This document shows positions 26,100 to 34,602 of a stretch of DNA of 64,000 nucleotides, in pieces; the stretch's first letter is position 1; each line of letters opens with the position of its first letter. The notes beneath the pieces were generated by a model. It ran no database searches. It saw only the letters and a list, made by a program, of their open reading frames with translations, and had not been told where the DNA came from. A program made the position numbers and the translations under genes. The stretch lies in NCBI RefSeq assembly GCF_000183135.1, contig NC_014734.1, positions 744,001 to 808,000 of the forward strand, written 5' to 3'. Origin of the DNA: Paludibacter propionicigenes WB4 (GTDB taxonomy: Bacteria; Bacteroidota; Bacteroidia; Bacteroidales; Paludibacteraceae).

Positions 26100-26222
26100 T
26101 GCCCCTAACTCCCGTTGGTAGTGACTGGTTACGGACTTGCCTGCAGAAGGCAGGAGCAAAACCACCAGAATCAACCTCGACTTTCAAAATTCTAATTAAG
26201 AGTATGTTAGCAGCAGTTTTTT
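26100..26222. repeat. cassette-like junction sequence, copy 3
   Basis: On the minus strand, 9 bases after the TOPRIM gene, is AACTGCTGCTAACATACTC. Further on comes TTGATTCTGGTGGTTTTGCT, which aligns with the GCATTCCGGCAGTTTTGCTC of copy 1, and then CAACGGGAGTTAGGGGCAAG. A CCTGC/GCAGG hairpin lies inside (26141-26156). Confidence 0.5.
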
Positions 26223-27293
26223 TTATTTTATTCTGTCAAGAAATCGAGTGAATTTAAATAATTCAAATTCGTTATATTTCTCAGTTTCTTTATACGTTGA
26301 GTTGAAAATAATATTTCCTATCTTTTTTGCAATTTGAGTCTTTAATTTATTTTTTTCTGTATCAATATCAAATTTTTCTTTCAAAATGGTATTTATAGAT
26401 TTATTCTTGGGAAGTTTAATGAGATCATCGAGTGAGTTGTCTTTTAAATAACCCAACTCTTGTAAAATGTGAAACAGAATTTCTATAGGAATGGATGATT
26501 CAAAGTCATATTTAAATTGAAAAATATTCTTTTTAGAAATAGTACCTTTATCTACGTAGTATTTAAATTTGTCATATCCTGAACCATCGCCATCCCCATC
26601 TTCATCTCCTTGAATATAAATAGAATATCCTTTTGTTTGATAATCTTCAATCAACATTTCAATTCTTTTTGGTAATTTATTCCCTTTTCCATTATAACTT
26701 TCAACTATAAACGTAAAGCTATTTGATAATATATCATCTCCTCCTAAATACTCAATAAATTTTAATTCACTTTTGCCTTCAACTAATAAAAGACTTTGTC
26801 CATTGTATAATTCCGAAAACATCTTGAAATCTTTTCCAAATTTATTTAAAACATCTCTAAGAGAAAGTATCTCAGTTAAAAGCGAAATTGAATACTTCCC
26901 CAAATATTCAAGTTTGTCATCGTTAATGAATAATCCATTAAGTTGCTCACTTAAATAAATGTACTTAAAAAAATAAAATGCACTGTCTACGTAATTTTGT
27001 TGCTTTTGTTTGTTTGCATTATTTAAAACATGAAAAGTTCTCAGTATGTAATTCTCTAATGCTTTTTTAGCTACTCCACACTGTATATCTTGTTTATAAT
27101 AATTATCACCAAAATACGGAATTGCAAATTTGCAATAATCTCCCTTTCCGCATTTATGACATTCGTAATAAGGTATCCATCTTTTTGTGAATTCTCTTGC
27201 CAATTCAATGGGCGAGTATAACCCTTCAAATTTTATTTTTGATGATCCATTAATTTCAAATATTTCAATATTTTTAAATTCAATTAAATCCAT
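26223..27293 (-). CDS. TOPRIM-domain protein with N-terminal cysteine cluster (putative nuclease)
   Basis: The 356-residue AT-rich protein has three elements matching the OLD-type TOPRIM fold: LLLVEGKSELKF (Glu172, Glu176), YNGKGN at 200-205 and an acidic GDEDGDGDG at 229-237 in the position of the DxD metal site. Four cysteines near the N-terminus (C45, C48, C54, C72 in CHKCGKGDYC and IQCGV) could bind zinc. I see no ATPase domain and no adjacent ATPase gene, unlike classical OLD proteins. Imperfect inverted repeats flank it (26208-26222 and 27313-27327). A defence or mobile-element role is plausible but unproven. Confidence 0.65.
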   Translation of the reverse strand: MDLIEFKNIEIFEINGSSKIKFEGLYSPIELAREFTKRWIPYYECHKCGKGDYCKFAIPYFGDNYYKQDIQCGVAKKALENYILRTFHVLNNANKQKQQNYVDSAFYFFKYIYLSEQLNGLFINDDKLEYLGKYSISLLTEILSLRDVLNKFGKDFKMFSELYNGQSLLLVEGKSELKFIEYLGGDDILSNSFTFIVESYNGKGNKLPKRIEMLIEDYQTKGYSIYIQGDEDGDGDGSGYDKFKYYVDKGTISKKNIFQFKYDFESSIPIEILFHILQELGYLKDNSLDDLIKLPKNKSINTILKEKFDIDTEKNKLKTQIAKKIGNIIFNSTYKETEKYNEFELFKFTRFLDRIK

Positions 27294-27312
27294 CGCTTGT
27301 CATTTTTCTTAA

Positions 27313-27327
27313 ACTGCCACTAACAAT
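27313..27327. repeat. right inverted repeat flanking the TOPRIM gene
   Basis: AAACTGCCACTAACA is complementary, with two mismatches, to TGTTAGCAGCAGTTT at 26208-26222 on the other side of the gene. The unit between them (about 1.1 kb) holds only this gene. Confidence 0.55.
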
Positions 27328-27484
27328 TTATATCGGCACATAGGTGACCTTATATAAACTTTAGTTTTTGTTTATTGTACAGTTAATTGTCTGTAATTTT
27401 GCATTATATAGTTTTGTGACTTTTTCTAACACTTCAATCGGCGAAACTGTATACCTGATATATTGTGCTTTATTTTTAAAAATC

Positions 27485-27516
27485 CAAAGATAAGAACTAT
27501 TTTTATAATTAACAAC
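27485..27516 (-). promoter_or_regulatory. candidate promoter of the TOPRIM gene
   Basis: On the minus strand GTTG (27513-27516) is followed after 20 bases by TATCTTTG (27485-27492), close to the Bacteroidota -33/-7 pattern. It lies between array B and the gene, giving a leader of about 185 bases. Confidence 0.5.
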
Positions 27517-27554
27517 AGGTAGTTCACTTTATTTTACTCAACGATCTGTAACAG

Positions 27555-27972
27555 ATGGTGTAAGAGCTTTTATCAGGTGGTGCACGAGGTATTATCATAT
27601 GGTGTAAGAGGTATTATCATATAGTGCACGAGGTATTATCAGGTGGTGTACGAGGTCTTATCATGTGGTGTAAGAGGTATTATCAGGTGGTGCACGAGGT
27701 CTTATCAGGTGGTGTGAGAGGTCTTATACGATGGTGTAATAGCTCTTGTACGGTACTGTCAGAGCTCTTATACGGTACTGTCAGAGGTCTTATACGGTGG
27801 GGTAATAGCTCTTGTACGGTACTCTCAGAGGTCTTATACGGTGGTGCAATAGCTCTTATACGGTGGTGTCAGAGGTCTTATACGATGGTGTAAAAGGTAT
27901 TGTACGGTACTCTCAGAGGTCTTATACGGTAGTGCAATAGCTCTTATACGATGGTGTAAGAGCTATTGTCCG
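27555..27972. repeat. phased palindrome array B (19 units of exactly 22 bp)
   Basis: Nineteen units run from 27555 to 27972 with no insertion or deletion. Unit starts read GTGGTGTAAG, GTGGTGCACG, GTACTGTCAG or variants, and the core is TAAGAGGTCTTA or AGAGCTCT, a palindrome centred at base 12.5 of each unit. The first seven units end in TATCAT or TATCAG, the rest mostly in TATACG or TGTACG. Units at 27819 and 27907 are identical. A twentieth unit would begin ATGCTAG, which contains the rlmN stop codon, so the array abuts rlmN without a gap. Confidence 0.9.
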
Positions 27973-27975
27973 ATG

Positions 27976-29028
27976 CTAGAAATCGGTTTCGGTTTGTTTC
28001 TTTATCAGTTCTTTGGTAGAGAGCATACCACAGGCTGCAAATATATCTTCGCCGCGCGACGCTCTGATGGTAACAGTAAGTCCTTTGGCTTTCAGTCGGT
28101 TTTGAAAGTCTACAATATCTTCGAGGGCTGTGCCTTCCAACGGTGTGTCGGGGATGGGATGGAAGCGGATAAGGTTGATGCGGCATTTTATACCGTTCAG
28201 CAGGCGTACCAGCTCGTTGGCATGGCGGGGCGTATCGTTTACTCCTTTAAACATAATGTATTCGAACGACACACGGCGTTGGCTACCCAGCTCCCAGCGA
28301 CGTATATTGCTCACAACTTCGGTAATGGGATACACGCTTTGAATGGGCATAATGTCGCGGCGCTCGTCGTCGAACGGTGAGTGCAGGCTCACGGCCAGAT
28401 GGGCTTTGCTGTTTTCCAGAAAAGTCATCATGGCGGGTATAATGCCTATGGTGGACACCGTTATGCGTTTCGGGCTCCAGTCGTAACCCCAGGGCGAAGT
28501 CATCACCTCTATGCTGTCCATCACCGCCTGTACATTGTCCAGCGGTTCGCCCATGCCCATATACACTATATTGGTGAGCTTATCGAACTCGGGCAACGAT
28601 TGCATCTGGTTCAGAATTTCGCCCGTCGTCAGGTTGCCCTGAAAGCCCTGCTTGCCCGTCATGCAAAACAGGCAACCCATCTTGCATCCTATCTGGGTGG
28701 AGACACACAGCGTGGCACGGTCCTTATCGGGTATGTAGGCGGCTTCTATAAACTTCTGTGGGCGGGTTGGATAGAGGTACTTTTTGGTACCATCGGTTGA
28801 AGTCTGCACACTTACGGACGGCACCAGATGCAGACTGTATGCCTGTTGTAGTTTTTCGCGCGCCTGTTTGGACAGGTTGGTCATAGAGCCTATATCGGTT
28901 ACACGCTTTTTGTACATCCAGTCGGCCAACTGCGATGCCGTAAAAGCCGGCAACCCCAACGCCAGCACTTCCGCTTTCAACTGCGGCAACGTAAGTCCGA
29001 ATAGATTTTTAGGCAAATGAGTTTCCAT
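27976..29028 (-). CDS. rlmN: dual-specificity RNA methyltransferase RlmN
   Basis: RlmN is a radical SAM enzyme that methylates C2 of A2503 in 23S rRNA and A37 in some tRNAs. The 350-residue protein has the cluster motif CKMGCLFC (Cys115, 119, 122), the preceding TLCVSTQIG, and the catalytic cysteine region RASRGEDIFAACGMLS near the C-terminus. GMGEPLDN and VSLHSPFDDERRDIMP are also typical. Its stop codon is the first codon next to array B, so any readthrough transcript would carry the array as its 3' UTR. Confidence 0.96.
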   Translation of the reverse strand: METHLPKNLFGLTLPQLKAEVLALGLPAFTASQLADWMYKKRVTDIGSMTNLSKQAREKLQQAYSLHLVPSVSVQTSTDGTKKYLYPTRPQKFIEAAYIPDKDRATLCVSTQIGCKMGCLFCMTGKQGFQGNLTTGEILNQMQSLPEFDKLTNIVYMGMGEPLDNVQAVMDSIEVMTSPWGYDWSPKRITVSTIGIIPAMMTFLENSKAHLAVSLHSPFDDERRDIMPIQSVYPITEVVSNIRRWELGSQRRVSFEYIMFKGVNDTPRHANELVRLLNGIKCRINLIRFHPIPDTPLEGTALEDIVDFQNRLKAKGLTVTIRASRGEDIFAACGMLSTKELIKKQTETDF

Positions 29029-29060
29029 ATTTGTGTGAGTTAATTGAGTTTACTGTTTTT

Positions 29061-29372
29061 TTGTTATTGTTGTTGATATGCTTCGTCACATAGAATTCCC
29101 CAACTCCGAAGGAGTTAAATGTGCATAACCCCCAATGAAATTGGGGGCTGTAGACAACCTACTATCTCCAACCCCGAAGCGGGTTGAACGATACTATAGT
29201 TTGATATTATTGAACCCTTTCAGGGTTCTAGTAGTTTATGAGATTCTAATCCACCGGTTTTACCGGCGGCTATTCACATTGATTCCTTTCAGGAATCCGA
29301 GAATCAAATATGTATATCTCAATACTTCTTGCAACTCGTGGCAAGAAATAATCTTTTAGCAAACCTTTTATC
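29061..29372. repeat. run of seven short palindromes (with truncated R2 end)
   Basis: After a fragment resembling the left end of R2 (29061-29095) come seven unrelated hairpins: AACTCC/GGAGTT, CCCCCAAT/ATTGGGGG, AACCCC/GGGTT, GAACCC/GGGTTC, CCGG/CCGG (CACCGGTTTTACCGGCG), GATTCC/GGAATC and CTTGC/GCAAG. They are separated by 20-40 bases across 29103-29345. No gene is seen between rlmN and the reductase gene. Confidence 0.7.
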
Positions 29373-30032
29373 TCAAAAATAAGTTTCCGAAACAATATTC
29401 CCGAACGCCACCCCTTTCCGTATCAGAATATCACGCACTTCCACCACCATTTCGGCGCTTCCGCACAAGTAATACTTCACATCAGTCCGCAGATGCGTCT
29501 GGTTGTTGAGCCAAGCGGTAAGTCGTCCACGGTAGTAGCGCGTATCTGTCTGCTGCGAGCAGCAACGCACATACCTGTCCTCCAAAACCGCCTCCAACAC
29601 TGCCGAATAATAAAAGTTTTCATCCCTTCGTCCACCCTGTATCAGCGTTTTGCCTTGTCCTGCCCCCGAGCGCACCATCGACACAAAAGGAGCTACTCCC
29701 GTACCAGCGGCTATCCACACCGCTTCACGGTCGTCGCACCGAAACGTTCCAAAGGGCTCCGACACAAACACCGTGTCGCCCTTCCTGAGCCGCGAAAGCT
29801 TGGGAGTAAGCCTGCCTTCGGGTCTTTCGTCGAACAGGATTTCAATTTCAGCGTCGCGCTCGCCTCCGGCTATGCTGTACAGGCGCGGCTCACCATAGGG
29901 TTCTAAATCTATAGCAACCACTTGTCCTGCCCGGAATTCAACATCGCGTGCAAACGACAAAACATAAACATCATCGGCAACCTGAGTCAGCGATGTTACT
30001 TTCTTGGGAAATAGCGTACGGGAATTTGACAC
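29373..30032 (-). CDS. ferredoxin-NADP reductase-like flavoprotein
   Basis: The 219-residue protein has the FNR layout: a beta-barrel FAD domain with RAGQVVAIDLEPYGEPRLYSIAGG (RxYS-type FAD motif), then the NAD(P) domain with AVWIAAGTGVAPFVSMVRS and YLCGSAEMVVEVRDILIRKG. It probably transfers electrons between NAD(P)H and a ferredoxin or flavodoxin. The frame opens with a GTG and no ATG lies nearby, so GTG is taken as the start. Confidence 0.88.
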   Translation of the reverse strand: MSNSRTLFPKKVTSLTQVADDVYVLSFARDVEFRAGQVVAIDLEPYGEPRLYSIAGGERDAEIEILFDERPEGRLTPKLSRLRKGDTVFVSEPFGTFRCDDREAVWIAAGTGVAPFVSMVRSGAGQGKTLIQGGRRDENFYYSAVLEAVLEDRYVRCCSQQTDTRYYRGRLTAWLNNQTHLRTDVKYYLCGSAEMVVEVRDILIRKGVAFGNIVSETYF

Positions 30033-30112
30033 AATACGTTTAGTGAGATATTCAGTGGATAATGATTTTTCAAAAACTGAAAACTAAACAAGTAAAAGGA
30101 ATGATTGTTCAG

Positions 30113-30155
30113 GATAATGGATAATTGATAATTGATAATTGATAATTGATAATGA
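30113..30155. repeat. ATAATTGATA-type short tandem repeat
   Basis: Four to five copies of a 10-base unit (GATAATTGATAATT...) lie in the gap between the FNR-like gene and the DUF1905 gene. Confidence 0.75.
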
Positions 30156-30197
30156 TTAATGGTAAATTATCAATTCTTCATTTTTCATCTTTCATTT

Positions 30198-30671
30198 TCA
30201 ATTAGAAAGTTTATCCAGCGCTTGCGCTATACGCTCCACTTTCTGGTCATCTCTGCGGGCAGCATATATCCAGTCGGTTATGCTTTTCTGTTCTTCGGCC
30301 GATAGTTTGCGGTAGTTTTCACATGCCACGGGGTCATCTTGCAGGCACAGCATAAAATCATCGGCTGCCACAGTGGGCAACTCTTCGGAATACAGCACGA
30401 CGTGCACGCTGTCTCCTTCCTGTTTGCCTATTTTCTTTCTTATTTCGGCTTTCACCGGCAGAAACAACGTACCGTTACCCATAGGCATCAGGTGGTAATT
30501 GGCTATTTCGTATCCGTCAATGCTGCCACGCACCTTCACCCAGCCAAACCATGCATGCTTGTCCTGCTGTATTTGAGGTATAGCCGCAAATGTCCAACCG
30601 CCTTTGCCGGGATATTTCTGCAGCACATAGTCCTGATCTACCAGTGGTTTTTGAGGCAATTCATTGTTCAT
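30198..30671 (-). CDS. DUF1905 / YdeI-OmpD-associated family protein
   Basis: The 157-residue protein has a DUF1905 beta-barrel (GGWTFAAIPQI, WFGWVKVRGSIDGYEIANYHLMPMGNGTLFLPVKAEIRKKIGKQEGDSVHVVLY). It is followed by a YdeI/OmpD-associated helical region (LSAEEQKSITDWIYAARRDDQKVERIAQAL). The function is unknown. It lies 30 bases after tilS in the same orientation. Confidence 0.85.
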   Translation of the reverse strand: MNNELPQKPLVDQDYVLQKYPGKGGWTFAAIPQIQQDKHAWFGWVKVRGSIDGYEIANYHLMPMGNGTLFLPVKAEIRKKIGKQEGDSVHVVLYSEELPTVAADDFMLCLQDDPVACENYRKLSAEEQKSITDWIYAARRDDQKVERIAQALDKLSN

Positions 30672-30701
30672 AATTAATCACTAATAATTGACAATTGAAC
30701 A

Positions 30702-32027
30702 TTAATTATTAATACTAAGTTCCACTACCTCGGTCGTTTCCCCAGTTATTCTAAACCTGTCATCGAGCCGTTGCCCCACTATCCACACGATGTCATTGCC
30801 CGACACCAGCAACCAGCTTTGTTCCTTTTCCAGCAGGCTTAGTTTGTTGTCAATAAAAAAATCGCTTACTTTCTTTCGCTGTTTCATGCCGAAAGGGTAG
30901 AACACATCGCCTTCGCGCCATCTGCGCAGTTGCAGCGGGAAAGCCAGCTTCGAAGCATCGATATGCACGCGCTTTGCCGACCTGGAAATACTGAAGTCCG
31001 GGGTTAGCTTCAGGGTTTTCAGTTCCAGGCCGAAGGGTTGATCTATTACTGCGTCGGGTTGTGTGATGTAATACTCATCCACCGTGTCATCATCCTTCGG
31101 GCTGATAATAAGGTATTTTCTGTCTTTTATCAGTCGGTGTGTGTCCGAATAAAAAGTTTTACCCGATACGGCATCCAGATTCTCGGTTACCTGCTCTATC
31201 GTTGCTCCGCTAAAGCCAAACGGATGCAGTATTTCGTACATCACGGTAGGTATATGCACCTGCTGTTTAATAATGTCGATGTTCAGTTTTGTCAGTCCGT
31301 CCGCTGTTTCGGCTATTTTCTCCCGTATCGTATCAATGGCCTGCGCGTAAATGGCCGTGGTACCTTCAAAGCGTTTCAGCGATTCGTAGAGAGTTTGTCG
31401 CAGCGATGGATTAATCTCTTCGAGCAACGGAAGTACTTCGTTTCTGAACTTATTGCGCTGGTAATCTACCGAAGCGTTGGTAGAATCTTCCACGTGTTCC
31501 AGATCGTAGCGTATCAGGTAGTTTTCCAGTTCCTGACGGTTGCAGCAGAGTAGGGGGCGGATCACTTTTTTGTTCCGCGGGCGGATGCCCGAAAGTCCGC
31601 GCAGTCCCGTTCCACGAACCAGATTCATCAGCATAGTTTCAATGCTGTCGTCGGCATGATGCGCCACAGCGATGGCTTCTGCATCAAGTTTTTTCAGCAA
31701 ATCATGAAACCACTCGTAGCGTAAGTCGCGGGCAGCCATTTCTATCGAAATTCCGTGTCTATCGGCATAGCTTACGGTATCAAAATCAATGCTATAGAAG
31801 GGTAACTTCATCGTTTTAGACAACGCACGAACAAACTCCTCGTCGCGGTCGGATTCTTCCATTCTCAAATGAAAGTTGCAATGCGCCACCACACACTCGT
31901 ACCCCAGCACATGCAGTATATGCAACAGCACAACCGAATCTGTTCCACCGCTCACCCCAACAATTACCCGTGCTTTCGGGTTCAGCAATTGTTGTCGTTC
32001 AATATAAGATTGTACTTTTTGTTGCAT
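30702..32027 (-). CDS. tilS: tRNA(Ile)-lysidine synthase
   Basis: TilS converts C34 of tRNA-Ile(CAU) to lysidine, which is essential for AUA decoding. The 441-residue protein has the PP-loop GVSGGTDSVVLLH (SGGTDS at 26-31), HCNFHLR, AHHADDSIETMLMNLVRGTG and DSTNASVDYQRNKFRNEVLPLL. It also has the C-terminal TilS domain (RRWREGDVFYPFGMKQRKKVSDFFID). The start is the ATG giving MQQKVQSY, since the four residues before it require a TTG. It is divergent from folC. Confidence 0.96.
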   Translation of the reverse strand: MQQKVQSYIERQQLLNPKARVIVGVSGGTDSVVLLHILHVLGYECVVAHCNFHLRMEESDRDEEFVRALSKTMKLPFYSIDFDTVSYADRHGISIEMAARDLRYEWFHDLLKKLDAEAIAVAHHADDSIETMLMNLVRGTGLRGLSGIRPRNKKVIRPLLCCNRQELENYLIRYDLEHVEDSTNASVDYQRNKFRNEVLPLLEEINPSLRQTLYESLKRFEGTTAIYAQAIDTIREKIAETADGLTKLNIDIIKQQVHIPTVMYEILHPFGFSGATIEQVTENLDAVSGKTFYSDTHRLIKDRKYLIISPKDDDTVDEYYITQPDAVIDQPFGLELKTLKLTPDFSISRSAKRVHIDASKLAFPLQLRRWREGDVFYPFGMKQRKKVSDFFIDNKLSLLEKEQSWLLVSGNDIVWIVGQRLDDRFRITGETTEVVELSINN

Positions 32028-32053
32028 AAAATGTTCCAATTAAAGTATCTTTG
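32022..32053 (+). promoter_or_regulatory. candidate folC promoter
   Basis: TTG at 32022-32024 and TATCTTTG at 32046-32053 are separated by 21 bases, a good match to the Bacteroidota pattern. It overlaps the 5' end of divergent tilS and leaves a 125-base leader before folC. Confidence 0.5.
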
Positions 32054-32184
32054 TACCTGAAAAATGGCATAGACAAAGGTATTCATTTTTCGCAGAAACA
32101 GAAAATCAGCAAAAGAAAACGCTTATCGAATTTATCGCCCTGTTTTAGACCGATGATGAACCGAGATTATATTGCATTCCGATT

Positions 32185-33474
32185 ATGAATTACGCTCAAA
32201 CCATACAATATCTGTACGATCGTCTTCCGGTGTTTCACCACATTGGCAGTGCAGCCTACAAACCCGGACTGGACAATACCATCCGGCTGATGAATGCACT
32301 CGACAATCCGCATACCCGCTACCGTACCATTCACATTGCCGGCACCAACGGCAAAGGTTCCGTGTCTCACATGCTGGCATCCGTGCTGCAACATGCGGGC
32401 TACAAGGTGGGTTTATACACCTCGCCGCATTTGGTTGAGTTCGGTGAGCGTATCCGTGTCAATGGTAACATGATAGAGCAGCAATATGTTGTGGATTTTG
32501 TAGAAAAACATCAGAATTTATTCGGCGAGATTGAACCTTCGTTCTTCGAAGCCACTATGGCATTGGCTTTTGATTATTTTGCAGATAAACAAGTAGATAT
32601 TGCCGTAATTGAAGTAGGCTTGGGTGGCCGGCTCGACAGTACCAACATCATACAACCCGAATTGTCGGTAATTACCAACATTAGTTTCGATCATGTAGGA
32701 TTTCTGGGAGATACATTGGAAAAGATTGCGTTTGAGAAGGCCGGAATCATTAAACCCCACACACCGGTGGTGATTGGCGAGGCTCTACCCGAAACCCGCC
32801 CGGTATTCACTGCCAGAGCGTTAGAAGAAAACGCACCGCTCTGTTTTGCGCAGGAAACTGTCAGCGTATCATTTATTGACGATGCGGATGGAAAAATGCG
32901 CGTACAAACTTCCGACCATCGACGGTTTACGGTAGACTTATGCGGACTGTATCAGCTCAGCAACATAGCCACCGTGCTTACTGCTGTGCAACAATTAAAC
33001 TCCCGAGGTATTTTAATCGACGAAGCAGCTCTGAAACAAGGGCTTGAAAGGGTTACCGAAACTACCGGACTAAAGGGGCGCTGGCAGGTTCTACGGCAGC
33101 ATCCCACCATCGTAGCCGACACGGGACACAATGTGGGTGGCATTCGCTATGTAACGGAACAGATTAAAAAACAGACGTATAACACCCTGCGCATAGTGAT
33201 AGGCATGGTCAACGACAAAGATATTTCGTCGGTATTGGCTTTATTGCCCCGCGAAGCTGTTTATTACTTTACCCAAGCCAATATTATACGCGCTCTCGAT
33301 GCTGCCGAGTTAAAGGATAAAGCTAAAAGCTACGGTTTAGAAGGCAATGCATACAACACAGTGAAACAAGCGGTTAATGCAGCCATAACCCAAGCCGGAA
33401 AAGAGGACTTTCTATTTATCGGAGGCAGCAACTTTGTGGTGGGCGAAGCACTGGCGGAAACAGATTTTGCTTAG
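32185..33474 (+). CDS. folC: folylpolyglutamate synthase / dihydrofolate synthase
   Basis: FolC adds glutamate to dihydropteroate or folates using ATP. The 429-residue protein has the Mur-ligase fold: HIAGTNGKGSVSHMLASVL (P-loop 53-59), YTSPHLVEFGERIRVNG, VGLGGRLDSTNII, ITNISFDHVGFLGDTLEKIAFEKAGIIK and GRWQVLRQHPTIVADTGHN. It ends at a strong hairpin shared with convergent def. Confidence 0.95.
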   Translation: MNYAQTIQYLYDRLPVFHHIGSAAYKPGLDNTIRLMNALDNPHTRYRTIHIAGTNGKGSVSHMLASVLQHAGYKVGLYTSPHLVEFGERIRVNGNMIEQQYVVDFVEKHQNLFGEIEPSFFEATMALAFDYFADKQVDIAVIEVGLGGRLDSTNIIQPELSVITNISFDHVGFLGDTLEKIAFEKAGIIKPHTPVVIGEALPETRPVFTARALEENAPLCFAQETVSVSFIDDADGKMRVQTSDHRRFTVDLCGLYQLSNIATVLTAVQQLNSRGILIDEAALKQGLERVTETTGLKGRWQVLRQHPTIVADTGHNVGGIRYVTEQIKKQTYNTLRIVIGMVNDKDISSVLALLPREAVYYFTQANIIRALDAAELKDKAKSYGLEGNAYNTVKQAVNAAITQAGKEDFLFIGGSNFVVGEALAETDFA

Positions 33475-33491
33475 GTATACATTATTATATA

Positions 33492-33538
33492 AAGAAACAG
33501 GGTGAACATATTTTTCATTGTTCACCCTGTTTCTTTTT
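33492..33538. terminator. terminator between folC and def
   Basis: AAGAAACAGGGTGAACA pairs perfectly with TGTTCACCCTGTTTCTT across a 10-base loop, with T-rich sequence on the folC side. It lies between convergent genes and probably serves both. Confidence 0.85.
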
Positions 33539-33552
33539 CTCTTATTCAGCTG

Positions 33553-34104
33553 TTACGCCGTTTTTACTTTATAACCGCAACTGGCTTTTCCCTTTACGAT
33601 ATTAGTCAGCTTCGATTTTAGCAGTTGTCTGCGTATTGGTGTAACGTGGTCGGTAAATAAATGACCTTCCAGATGGTCGTATTCATGCTGAACCACACGC
33701 GCCTTATAACCTTCAAATACATCAGTATGCTCTTTAAAATCCGGATCCAGATAGGTTATTTTGATGGACTGTGCCCGCGATACGGTTTCGTGTATTCCCG
33801 GGATGCTCAGACAGCCTTCGTCACCCGAAACTTCTTCTTCACTGCGTTCCAATATTTCAGGGTTTATCATGGTGATTTTGAATGCTCCCAATTCGGGATC
33901 ATCTTCTTTAAAAGGTGCTAAGTCAATCACCAGCAAACGAATAGGCAAACCTACCTGTGGTGCTGCCAAACCCACGCCTTCGGCATGATACATAGTCTGA
34001 AACATATTATCGATAAGCGTGTTTAATTCCGGATAATCAGCATTAATCGGCTCAGCCACTTTGCGAAGTACAGCATTGCCGTAAGTGTAAATAGGTAATA
34101 TCAT
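33553..34104 (-). CDS. def: peptide deformylase
   Basis: Def removes the formyl group from nascent N-termini. The 183-residue protein shows all three motifs: GVGLAAPQ (43-50), EGCLS (96-100) with the metal-binding Cys, and HEYDH (140-144) with the two His ligands and catalytic Glu. It is followed upstream by ruvX in the same orientation, as is frequent in Bacteroidales. Confidence 0.97.
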   Translation of the reverse strand: MILPIYTYGNAVLRKVAEPINADYPELNTLIDNMFQTMYHAEGVGLAAPQVGLPIRLLVIDLAPFKEDDPELGAFKITMINPEILERSEEEVSGDEGCLSIPGIHETVSRAQSIKITYLDPDFKEHTDVFEGYKARVVQHEYDHLEGHLFTDHVTPIRRQLLKSKLTNIVKGKASCGYKVKTA

Positions 34105-34182
34105 TATGTGTTATGAAAAATTACAAGCTGCAAGTTATCAAAGCCCTGCATTAACGGGCAATAATAAATGAAACTTCCTTTA

Positions 34183-34602
34183 TTATAAATTATATATTGA
34201 TTCGAGATATGATTGCAGAATAATGGTGGCCGAAATTTTATCTACCAGCTCTTTATTCTGTCGGTCTTTTTTCTTTAAACCACCTTCGAGCATGGCTTTA
34301 TGAGCTAAAACAGACGTAAAACGCTCATCAACATAAACAAGTTCAATTTCAGGAAATTTTCGCTGAAGTGCCGTCGCAAAAGGGCGTATGTACTGCATCG
34401 AGTCTGAGTCCTGTCCGTTCATTTGCTTAGGCAACCCTATCACAAATTTTTCGACAGGCTCTTTGGCTATGTATTTTTCCAGGTATGTCAGCACCTCGTG
34501 AGCCGAAACCGTGTCAAGACCATTGGCACTGATATGCAACATGTCAGTGACTGCCAGCCCTACACGCTTTTGTCCGTAATCAATAGCCAGAATTCTTCCC
34601 AT
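34183..34602 (-). CDS. ruvX: putative pre-16S rRNA nuclease / Holliday junction resolvase YqgF
   Basis: The 139-residue protein is a YqgF RNase H-fold nuclease: MGRILAIDYGQKRVGLAVTD with the catalytic Asp8, FVIGLPKQMNG, YVDERFTSVLA with the conserved Glu, and DKISATIILQSYL with the final Asp. The start is the ATG at 34602; ten residues upstream are not conserved and overlap a -7 box (TACCTTTG, minus strand, 34622-34629). It is upstream of def. Confidence 0.94.
   Translation of the reverse strand: MGRILAIDYGQKRVGLAVTDMLHISANGLDTVSAHEVLTYLEKYIAKEPVEKFVIGLPKQMNGQDSDSMQYIRPFATALQRKFPEIELVYVDERFTSVLAHKAMLEGGLKKKDRQNKELVDKISATIILQSYLESIYNL

Noticed and set aside
24205-26222. Canonical integron attC sites
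   Set aside because: The GCTAAC and GTTAG-like motifs are suggestive, but the full RYYYAAC/GTTRRRY pairing does not hold at every junction and no integrase is present. Kept only as a hypothesis in the findings.
27555-27972. CRISPR array
   Set aside because: Units are contiguous and degenerate, with no unique spacers of constant length and no cas genes in the window.
31038-31553. 171-residue plus-strand frame inside tilS
   Set aside because: It is antisense to conserved tilS and its composition is typical of a shadow frame.
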